Positions 1-8,989 of a stretch of DNA of 64,000 nt are shown here, in pieces. Position 1 is the first letter of the stretch; the number at the start of each line of letters is the position of its first letter. The stretch is from contig NC_092047.1 of the NCBI RefSeq assembly GCF_003086295.3, positions 62,104,054 to 62,168,053 on the forward strand. The letters run 5' to 3'. The DNA is from Arachis hypogaea. Lineage: Eukaryota; Streptophyta; Magnoliopsida; Fabales; Fabaceae. The position numbers were made by a program, and so were the translations under genes. The notes under the pieces are model-generated. The model saw nothing but the letters and a program-made list of their open reading frames with translations. It did no database searches and had not been told where the DNA came from.

Positions 1-3000
1 CAAGGAGATAATGAATCCCTTTATGATGCCTGGGAGAGATACAGAGAGATGCTACGAAAATGCCCCTCTGAAATGTTTTCAGAGTGGGTTCAGTTAGACA
101 TCTTCTACTATGGGCTTGCAAAAGGAGCTCAGATGTCTCTAGATTACTCAGCTGGTGGATCTATCCACATGAGAAAGACAATTGAAGAGGCTCAAGAGCT
201 CATTGATACAGTTGCCCGGAATCAGCATCTGTATCTAAGCAGTGACCCTTCCATGAAAGAAGAGGTTAAAACAGCAACTGCTGAACTCAGTCCTGTAGAA
301 CAAGCTGCTGAATTCAATCAGCAATTGGACTTCCTAACAAGGCAGTTAGCCGAATTCAAAGATAGATTACAAGAGACAAGGATGGCTAATATACATATGG
401 AAGAACAGTTTAAGCAAACAAAGCAGCAGCTGTCAAGGCAAATAACAGAAGAATGCCAAGCAATTCAATTAAGAAGTGGGAAGACATTAAATACCCCACC
501 TCAAGGCATCAAAAAGCCAAGAAATGAGCAACCCACCAAAGATTCACCTGAGGACAGTAAGAGCCCAGGGAAAAATGATTCTGGCGCTAAAACGCCAGAG
601 AATTGGTGGAGGGCTGGCGCTGAACGCCCAGACCATGCCCAAAATTGGCGTTCAACGCCAGAAACAAGGCAAGACTGGCGTTCAACGCCAGAAATGGGCA
701 AGAATCTGGTGTTGAACGCCCAAATAGGGCAGAATCCAGCGTTGAACGCCCAAAATGGGCACATTTCTGGCGTTCAGGCGCCAGGAACAGACAGTGAGCT
801 GGCGTTTAACGTCACTCCAGCTTCTAACTCTGGAACTCAATTGCCAGTGAGGGATCAGACACACACAGATGCTGATAACAACCCCTCTAAAAAGGCTTCT
901 TCAACCACTTCTGTAGGCAATAAACCTGCAGCAACTAAGGTTGAAGAATATAAAGCCAAGATACCTTATCCTCAAAAACTCCGGAAAGAGGAGCAGGATA
1001 AGCAATTTGCTCGCTTTGCAGACTATCTCAGGACTCTTGAAATAAAGATTCCATTTGCAGAAGCACTTGAGCAAATACCTTCTTATGCCAAGTTCATGAA
1101 AGAGATCTTGAGTCATAAAAAGGATTGGAGAGAAACAGAAAGAGTTCTCCTCACTGAAGAATGCAGTGCAGTTATTCTGAAGAGATTTCCTGAAAAGCTT
1201 AAAGATTCTGGGAGTTTTCTGATACCATGCATATTAGAAGGTAATTGCACCAAGACAGCTTTATGCGATCTTGGGGCAAGCATCAACCTAATACCTGCAT
1301 CCACTATCAGGAAGCTTGGCTTAACTGAAGAAGTTAAACCAACCCGAATATGTCTCCAACTTGCTGATGGTTCCACTAAATACCCATCAGGCGTGATTGA
1401 GGACATGATTATCAGAGTTGGGCCATTCGCCTTTCCCACAGACTTTGTTGTGCTGGAAATGGAGGAGCACAAGAGTGCTACTCTCATTCTAGGAAGACCC
1501 TTCCTAGCAACTGGGCGATCCCTCATTGACGTCCAACAAGGGGAAATAACCCTGAGAGTCAATGATGATGAGTTCAAGTTGAACGCTGTCAAAGCCATGC
1601 AGCATCCAGACACATCAACAGACTGCATGAAAGTTGATCTTATTGACTCTTTGGTAGAAGAGATCAACATGGCTGAGAGTCTTGAATCAGAGTTGGAAGA
1701 CATCTTTAAAGATGTTCAGCCTAATTTGGAGGATTCAGGGGACATGAAAGAGCCTCTGAACTTTCTTCTAAAAGAGGAAAAACCTCCTAAACCCGAGCTC
1801 AAGCCACTACCACCATCCTTGAAATATGCATTTCTGGGAGAAGGTGACACTTTTCCAGTGATCATAAGCTCTGCTTTAAATTCACAGGAAGAGGAAGCAC
1901 TTATTCAAGTGCTAAGGACACACAAGACAGCTCTTGGGTGGTCCATAGGTGACCTTAAGGGCATAAGCCCAGCTAGATGCATGCACAAAATCCTATTGGA
2001 GGATAATGCCAAACCAGTGGTTCAACCACAGAGGTGGCTAAATCCAGCCATGAAGGAAGTGGTGCAGAAAGAGGTCACCAAGTTACTAGAGGCTGGGATT
2101 ATTTATCCTATTTCTGATAGCCCCTGGGTGAGCCCTGTTCAAGTCATCCCAAAAAAGGGAGGCATGACAGTGATTCATAATGAAAAAAATGAACTGGTTC
2201 CTACAAGAACAGTTACAGGGTGGCGCATGTGTATTGACTACAGAAGGCTCAATACAGCCACCAGAAAGGATCATTTTCCTTTACCATTCATAGACCAGAT
2301 GCTAGAAAGACTAGCAGGTCATGATTATTACTGCTTTTTGGATGGCTACTCAGGTTATAACTAGATTGCAGTAGATCCCCAGGATCAAGAGAAAACAGCA
2401 TTCACATGTCCATCCGGGGTGTTTGCTTATAGAAGGATGCCATTTGGGCTATGTAATGCTCCTGCAACCTTCCAGAGATGCATGCTCTCTATTTTCTCTG
2501 ACATGGTGGAAAAATTTCTGGAAGTCTTCATGGATGACTTCTCAGTATATGGAGACTCATTCAGCTCCTGTCTTGATCACCTGAAACTTGTTCTGAAAAG
2601 ATGCCAAGAAACCAACCTAGTTTTAAAATGGGAAAAGTGTCACTTCATGGTGACTGAAGGAATTGTTCTTGGGCATAAAATCTCAAACAAGGGAATAGAG
2701 GTGGATCAAGCAAAAATAGAGGTAATTGAAAAATTACCACCACCTGCCAATGTTAAGGCAATCAGAAGCTTTCTGGGGCATGCAGGATTCTATAGGAGGT
2801 TTATAAAGGATTTTTCAAAAATCACAAAACCTCTAAGCAATCTGCTAGCTGCTGACACGCCATTTGTGTTTGACACAAAGTGCCTGCAGGCGTTTGAAAC
2901 GCTGAAAGCTAAGCTGGTCACAGCACCAGTCATTTCTGCACCAGACTGGATATTACCATCTGAGCTAATGTGTGATGCCAGTGATCATGCCATTGGTGCA

Positions 3001-4683
3001 GTATTGGGACAGAGGCATGACAAGCTTTTGCATGTCATTTATTATGCCAGTCGCGTTCTAAATGATGCCCAGAAAAATTACACAACCACAGAAAAAGAAC
3101 TACTTGCAGTGGTTTACGCCATTGACAAGTTCAGATCATACTTAGTAGGATCAAAAGTGATTGTGTATACTGATCATGCTGCTCTTAAATATCTACTCAC
3201 AAAGCAGGATTCAAAACCCAGGCTCATCAGATGGGTATTGCTTCTGCAAGAGTTTGATATAGAAATAAGAGACAGAAAAGGGACAGAGAACCAAGTGGCT
3301 GATCATCTGTCCCGGATAAAGCCAGTGGAAGGGACGTCCCTCCCCTTTCTTGAGATCTCTGAGACGTTTCCTGATGAGCATTTATTTGCCATTCAGGAAG
3401 CACCATGGTTTTCCGATATTGCAAACTATAAAGCTGCAAGGTTCATACCCAAGGAGTACAACAGGATACAGAAGAAGAAATTAATTACTGATGCAAAGTA
3501 CTACTTATGGGATGAACCTTATCTCTTTAAGAGATGTGCAGATGGAATAATCCGTAGGTGTGTGCCTAGAGAAGAGGCACAGAGGATCCTATGGCATTGT
3601 CATGGATCTCAATATGGAGGCCATTTCGGAGGTGAGCGAACAGCCACCAAGGTCCTCCAATGTGGCTTCTATTGGCCTACACTCTATAAAGATTCCCGAG
3701 AGTTTGTACGTAATTGTGACAGTTGCCAAAGAGCTGGTAATCTGCCTCATGGTTACGCCATGCCTCAACAAGGAATCTTGGAAATTGAGTTGTTTGACGT
3801 ATGGGGAATTGACTTCATGGGACCTTTCCCACCATCATACTCAAACACTTATATTCTGGTGGCAGTTGACTATGTATCAAAATGGGTTGAGGCTATTGCC
3901 ACACCCACCAATGATACTAAAACAGTGCTGAAGTTCCTCCAGAAACATATTTTTAGCAGGTTTGGTGTCCCTAGAGTACTAATCAGTGATGGGGGCACTC
4001 ACTTCTGCAATAAACAGCTTTACTCTGCCATGGTTCGGTATAGAATTCGCCACAAGGTGGCCACTCCATATCATCCACAAACCAATGGGCAGGCTGAAGT
4101 CTTTAACAGAGAATTAAAGAGAATCCTGGAACGGACAGTAAATACCCGTAGAAAGGATTGGGCAAGGAGCATGGATGATGCTCTGTGGGCTTACAGAACA
4201 GCATTCAAGACCCCTATAGGGACCTCTCCATACCAACTGGTGTATGGTAAGGCATGTCACATGCCCGTAGAACTGGAACATAAGGCCTACTGGGCAACCA
4301 GATTCCTAAACTTTGATGCCAAATTAGCAGGAGAAAAAAGATTGCTCCAGCTAAATGAGCTAGAGGAGTTCAGATTCACAGCTTTCGAAAATGCCAAGCT
4401 TTATAAAGAGAAATAAAAAAAGTGGCATGACAGAAAGCTGTCATCTAGAATCTTTGAACCAGGACAGAAGGTTCTGCTGTTCAACTCTAGACTCAGGCTA
4501 TTCCCCGGGAAATTGAAATCCCGGTGGAGGGGACCATACGTGATTACAAGCGTATCACCATATGGTTATGTAGAGCTTCAAGATATTGACTCTGACAAGA
4601 AGTTCATTGTTAATGGACAGAGAATCAAGCACTATCTTGAAGGCAATGTTGAGCAAGAGTGCTCAAGGTTGAAGCTAGATTAA
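1..4683 (+). pseudogene. gag-pol polyprotein (partial gag, PR, RT, RNaseH, IN), two in-frame stops
   Basis: Frame 1 is open from base 1 to the stop at 4681 except for TAG at 2362 and TAA at 4414. The start is missing because the window opens inside the gag domain (ESLYDAWERY motif). A repeat-coded linker follows at 575-800. The protease motif CDLGAS has its Asp codon at 1267. RT spans about 2090-2680 with FMDD at 2527-2538. RNaseH is about 2950-3320. Integrase has the HHCC finger (about 3595-3730), the D-D-E core with SDGGTHF and [12 protein letters not shown], and a C-terminal VNGQRIKHYL motif before the final stop. The 2362 stop replaces the Gln of YNQI seen in the copies at 27490 and 61209. 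The 4414 stop falls at the start of the integrase C-terminal domain. It would make RNA and protein for its own copying and could supply shortened relatives in trans; in this state it is broken. Confidence 0.92.
575..800 (+). repeat. GGCGTT/AACGCC palindrome cluster inside coding sequence
   Basis: At least eight copies or half-copies of TGGCGTTnAACGCCA and CTGGCGCTGAACGCCCAG lie in tandem with spacers of 15-25 bases. They are read in frame between gag and protease and give repeated peptides such as WRSTPE and LNAQ. The same DNA modules recur outside coding sequence at 4873-5047 and in the LTR at 6996-7116. Confidence 0.85.
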
Positions 4684-4715
4684 AAGCTCAGCAAGGTCCA
4701 GCTAAAGACATTAAA

Positions 4716-4741
4716 GAAGCGCTTGTTGGGAGGCAACCCAA
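4716..4741 (+). other. Post-pol hairpin, loop AGGCAA
   Basis: GAAGCGCTTG is followed by TTGGG-AGGCAA-CCCAA 33 bases after the pol stop. The same stem-loop lies just after the coding region in four other elements (18096-18113, 27433-27448, 44627-44642, 53812-53827, all reverse strand). Confidence 0.7.
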
Positions 4742-4872
4742 TTTTTATTTATTTTCATGGTTTTTCATGTTTTATTAGGTTCATGATCATGTGGAGTCAC
4801 AAAATAAATATCAAAAATTGAAAATAGAATCAAAAACAGCAGAAGAAAAATCACACCCGGGAGGAAGCACCT

Positions 4873-5047
4873 GTCTGGCGTTCAACGCCAGAACAGAGCA
4901 TGGTTCTGGCACTGAACGCCCAAAATGGGCAACATCCTGGCGCTGAACGCCCAGAACAAGCATGGTTCTGGCGTTCAACGCCAGAAATAGCTAGTAAACG
5001 GGCGTTGAACACCCAAAATGGGCACCAACCTGGCGCTGAACGCCCAG
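4873..5047 (+). repeat. GGCGTT/AACGCC palindrome cluster in 3' noncoding region
   Basis: Six modules of the CTGGCGTTCAACGCCAGAA and CTGGCGCTGAACGCCCAGA type follow each other, most with a spacer of about 20 bases. They match the modules in the coding linker of the same element and in its LTR. Confidence 0.85.
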
Positions 5048-5246
5048 AGTTGTGTGCAAGGGCATTTTGCATGCCTAAATTGGTGCAGGGATGTAAATGC
5101 CTTGACACCTCAAGATCTGTGGACCCCATAGGATCCCCACCTTCCCTCCTCATAATCCTAGTTTTTTTTTTCCACATCTATTCCTTCCTCCTTTGCTCGA
5201 GGGCGAGCAACATTCTAAGTTTGGTGTGGTAAAACAATTATGTGAA

Positions 5247-5296
5247 GGATCTATAGCTCAGTGGTAGAACATGTGGCTGCAAATCAAGAGATCCCT
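5247..5296 (+). ncRNA. tRNA-Cys(GCA)-derived fragment, not a functional tRNA
   Basis: The bases fit the 5' two thirds of plant tRNA-Cys as I remember it: acceptor 5' strand, a nearly perfect D arm (TAGCTCAGTGGTAGAAC) and an anticodon loop CTGCAAA containing GCA. The T arm and acceptor 3' strand are absent; after TCAAGAGATCCC the sequence returns to the element's decayed ORF. Most differences from tRNA-Cys are G to A or C to T. The corresponding region of the relative at 43306-43735 has no such block. Confidence 0.65.
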
Positions 5297-5459
5297 GAAA
5301 TACCTCAGGGGATGCACTTCCCTCCACATAATTATTGGAAGCAACTGAGGATAGAAATACCAAAAATCACTAGGAATCAAACCACAAAGGCAAGGAAGAG
5401 ACATAAAAGAGCTCAAGAACATCATTGGTTCCTCAAGAAGGAAATGCCATCATCACTAA
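5282..5459 (+). pseudogene. Decayed downstream ORF of C-family element 1
   Basis: One frame reads EIPEIPQGMHFPPHNYWKQL, closely matching EIPEMPQGMHFPPQNYWEQ at 43458-43667. Further on, a second frame matches the coiled-coil end of that relative up to a stop near 5457. It looks like the tail of the extra ORF these elements carry after pol, broken by frameshifts and with its front replaced by the tRNA-like block. Function unknown. Confidence 0.55.
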
Positions 5460-6610
5460 GGTGGACTCGTTCCTTGTTCTTACTTTCTCTGTTTTTTCGT
5501 TTTCTCTATGTTAAGTGTTTATCTATGTTTGTGTCTTCATTACATGATCATTAGTAGTAATTAGTGTCTATTTTGATTTTATCCCCAATTAAGCTATAGT
5601 TTATTTTTCTCATCATCAGCGAACATGAATAAAGTAGTAGATCTTTTGAATAAGAGGCAATAAAATTTCGAGTTTTAATAAGAGAAATTCTAATTAGTTA
5701 AATGTGGTGGCAATGCTTTCTGTCTTCTGAATGAATGCTTGAACAGTGCATATGTCTTTTGAATTTGTTGCTTAAGACTGTTAAATATGTTGGCTCTTGA
5801 AAGAATGATGAACATGAGACATGTTACTGATAATCTGAAAAATCATAAAAATGATTCTTGAAGCAAGAAAAAGCAGCAAAGAACAAAGCTTGCAGAAAAA
5901 AAAAAAAGCGAAAAAAAATTATAGAAAGAAAAAGAAAAAGCAAGCAGAAAAAGCCAAAAGCTCTTAAAACCAAGAGGCAAGAGCAAAGAGCCAATAGCCC
6001 TTAAAACCAAAAGGCAAGGGTAATGAAAAGGATCCCAAGGCTTTGAGCATCAGTGGATAGGAGGGCCACGAAGGAATAAAATCCTGGCCTAAGCGGCTAA
6101 ACCAAGCTGTCCCTAACCATGTGCTTGTGGCGTGAAGGTGTCAAGTGAAAACTTGAGACTGAGCGGTTAAAGTCAAGGTCCAAGCAAAAAGAAGAGTGTG
6201 CTTAAGAACCCTGGACACCTCTAACTGGGGACTTGAGCAAAGCTGAGTCACAATCTGAAAAGGTTCACCCAATTATGTGTCTGTGGCATTTATGTATCCG
6301 GTGGTAATACTGGAAAACAAAGTGCTTAGGGCCACGACCAAGACTCATAAAGAAGCTGTGTTCAAGAATCATCACGCTGAACTAAGAGAATCAATAACAC
6401 TATCTGAATTCTGAGTTCCTATAGATGCCAATCACTCTGAGCTTCAATGGATAAAGTGAGATGCCAAAACTGTTCAGAAGCAAAAAGCTACTAGTCCCGC
6501 TCATCTAATTAGAATCTGAGCTTCAATCAAAAACTCTAAGATACTATTGCTTCTCAACCTATTAGTCTTCTATTTTATTTGTCTAGTTGCTTGAGGACAA
6601 GCAACAGTTT

Positions 6611-6623
6611 AAGTTTGGTGTTG
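6611..6623 (+). promoter_or_regulatory. Putative polypurine-tract region before 3' LTR
   Basis: AAGTTTGGTGTTG lies directly before the TG that opens the LTR. The same 13 bases stand at this place in every element whose internal/LTR border is visible, so this is the likely plus-strand priming site, although it is GT-rich and not purely purine. Confidence 0.65.
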
Positions 6624-8164
6624 TGATGAGCGGATATTTTATACGCTTTTTGGGGTTAATTTCAGATAGTTTTGAGTATGTTCTAGTTAGTTTTTAGTCT
6701 ATTTTCATTAGTTTTTAGGAAAAATTCATATTTCTGGACTTTACTATGAGTTGTGTGTTTTTCTGTAATTTCAGGTATTTTTCTGGCTGAAATTGAAGGA
6801 GCTGAGCAAAAATCTGATTCAGGCTGAAAAAGGATTGCTGATGCTGTTGGATTCTGACCTCCCTGCACTCAAAGTGGATTTTCTGGAGCTACAGAACTCG
6901 AAATAGCATGCTTCCAATTGCGTTGGAAAGTAGACATCCAGGGCTTTCCAGCAATATATAATAGTCCATACTTTGCACAAGGATAGATGACGTAAACTGG
7001 CGTCCAACGCCAGTTCTCTGCCCAATTCTGGCGTCCAGCGCCAGAAAAGGATCAAAAGCTGGAGTTGAACGCCCAAACTGGCACAAAAACTGGCGTTCAA
7101 CTCCACAAATGGCCTCTGCACGTGGATTGCTTAATTCTCAGCCCCAACACACACCAAGTGGGCCCCAGAAGTGGGCCTCTGCATCATCCATCATAGTTTA
7201 CTCATTTGTTGTAAACCTAGGCTACTAGTTTAGTATTTAAACAACTTTTAGAGACTTATTTTGTATCTCATGACATTTCAGATCTAAACTTTGTATTCTC
7301 TGACATCATGAGTCTCTAAACCCCATTGTTGGGGGTGAGGAGCTCTGCTGTGTCTCGATGAATTAATGCAAGTATTTCTGTTTTCCATTCAAACACGCTT
7401 GTTCCTATCTAATATGTTCATTCGCGCTTAACTGTGATGAAGGTGATGATCCGTGACATTCATCACCTTCCTCAAACCATGAACGTGTGCCTGACAACCA
7501 CCTCCGTTCTATATCCGATTGAATGAATATCTCTGAGATCTCTTAATCAGAATCTCCGTGGTATAAGCTAGAACTGATGGCGGCATTCATGAGAATCCGA
7601 AAAGTCTAAACCTTGTCTGTGGTATTCCGAGTAGGATTCAAGGATTGAATGACTGTGACGAGCTTCAAACTCCTGAAGGCTGGGCATTAGTGACAGATGC
7701 AAAAGGATAGTAAATCCTATTCTAACCGGATCGAGAACCAACCGGTGATTAGCCATGCTGTGACAGAGCGCGTGAGCGTAGTTTTCACTGGAAGGATGGA
7801 AGGTAGCCATTGACAACGGTGATCCACCAACACACAGCTTGCCATAGGAGGACGTGCGTGCGTGAATCAGAAGACAGAGGAAAGCAGAGATTCAGAAGAC
7901 AAAGCATCTCCAAAACTCCAACATATTCTCCATTACCGCACAACAAGTAACCTTTAATTTATGCTCTCTTGGTTATTCACAATTCAACTGATAAACATAA
8001 TTGACTTCCTGACTAAGATTTACAAGATAATCATAGATTGCTTCAAACCAACAATCTCCGTGGGATTCGACCCTTACTCACGTGAGGTATTACTTGGACG
8101 ACCCAGTGCACTTGCTGGTTAGTGGTACGCGTTGTGAAAAGTGTGATTCACAATTCGTGCACCA
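6624..8164 (+). repeat. 3' LTR of C-family element 1
   Basis: It begins TGATGAGCGGATATTT and ends TTCGTGCACCA, 1541 bp. Both ends match the LTRs at 40490-42187 and 48903-50100 in reverse. A TATTTAAA sequence at 7234-7241 is a candidate TATA box. U5 contains the palindrome CTCACGTGAG (8077-8086) and a CCAG-TGCACTTG-CTGG hairpin (8103-8118). Confidence 0.9.
6996..7116 (+). repeat. GGCGTT/AACGCC palindromes in C-family LTR
   Basis: Four modules, the first ACTGGCGTCCAACGCCAGT, lie about 120-240 bases before the putative TATA box. The same block is at 41705-41825 and 49617-49735 in the other C-family LTRs. Confidence 0.85.
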
Positions 8165-8964
8165 ATCTCTCTTCTTCCTGGTTCTTGTTGAGCACTCTTT
8201 ACTTTTCTTGCTTGGGATCTTAGGTGGAGAATTGAAGAACTTCTGTTTCAATCTCACCTTCGGATCTTGTTTAATTTTCTGCATAATCAAAATTCAATTT
8301 CTGTTCATTGCTTCTTCTTCTACTCTCTCTGCAATTTACACTTCTTTATTTCCTTTGCAGTTGTTCTTACTGGATCTAGGAAGGCAGTGAGATCTAGACT
8401 CAGCTATCTAGTCTCTTGAGTCCTGAGATCTACAGTTTTAAATTTCAATTTCTTTATTTCATTGCTACACCAAGCTTTCTCTCATTTCCGTTTTAGATCC
8501 GGTTTAATTCAAGTCATCTTCTACTTTTCTGTTTATTGCATTTTACCTTTCCTTGTTAAAATTCTGCAAATCCAATTCCCAATTCCCTTTACAATTCAAG
8601 CCATTTACATTTCTTGCACTTTAAGATTCTGCAATTTACATTTCTTGCAATCTAAGTTTCTGCAATTTATATTACTTGCACTTTAAGATTCAGCACATTT
8701 ACTTTCTATGCTCTTTAATTTACTGCAATTGTCCCTCTCCCTTTTAAATTTCATGCAATTTAGCTTCTGTCGAATACAAACCACTCAAATCAACTCTTGA
8801 TTTGCTTGACTAAATCAACCACTAAACTAAAATTGCTCAATCCTTCAATCCCTGTGGGATCGACCTCACTCCCGTGAGTTTTATTACTTGATACGACCCG
8901 GTGCACTTGCCGGTTAGCTTTGTATATTTGGAATTCGTTTTCCGTTTTCCGAAAATACGCATCA
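8165..8964 (+). repeat. Tail of an X-family LTR (host of element 1)
   Basis: The stretch is CT-rich with many GCAATTTACATTTC-like runs and ends in a U5 module with stem CTCAC/GTGAG (8865-8878) and hairpin CCGG-TGCACTTG-CCGG (8898-8913), then ATACGCATCA. Directly after it the sequence is the A-family array (TCACTAGCTTGACG, compare 18128), so this is the 3' LTR of an element inserted into that array. Its beginning was displaced leftward by element 1. Confidence 0.7.
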
Positions 8965-8989
8965 TCACTAGCTTGACGTTTTTCCCTCA

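Larger units (their letters stand above)
4684..6610 (+). other. 3' noncoding region of C-family element 1
   Basis: No long intact ORF is present. The stretch holds the post-pol hairpin, a palindrome cluster, a tRNA-Cys-like fragment, a decayed downstream ORF (5282-5459), an A-rich patch around 5895-5945 and a region at 6040-6310 with repeated TGTCTGTGGC-like motifs. The same order is seen in reverse in the element at 40490-50100. Confidence 0.7.
1..8164 (+). mobile_element. C-family autonomous Ty3/gypsy retrotransposon, 5' part outside window
   Basis: The element enters the window inside gag and runs through protease, reverse transcriptase, RNaseH and integrase to a 1.9 kb noncoding region, a TTTAAGTTTGGTGTTG tract and a 3' LTR ending GCACCA. 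The order PR-RT-RH-IN is that of Ty3/gypsy. The sequence right of the LTR (ATCTC onward) is the tail of an unrelated LTR, so the element was inserted into that LTR. Its 5' LTR and PBS lie left of the window. A relative in reverse orientation lies at 59674-64000 and a shortened relative at 40490-50100. Confidence 0.93.

Noticed and set aside
5895..5945. A-rich run as a poly(A) tail of a retrogene
   Set aside because: The matching T-rich run is at the same place in the other C-family element (42607-42870), so it is part of the element.
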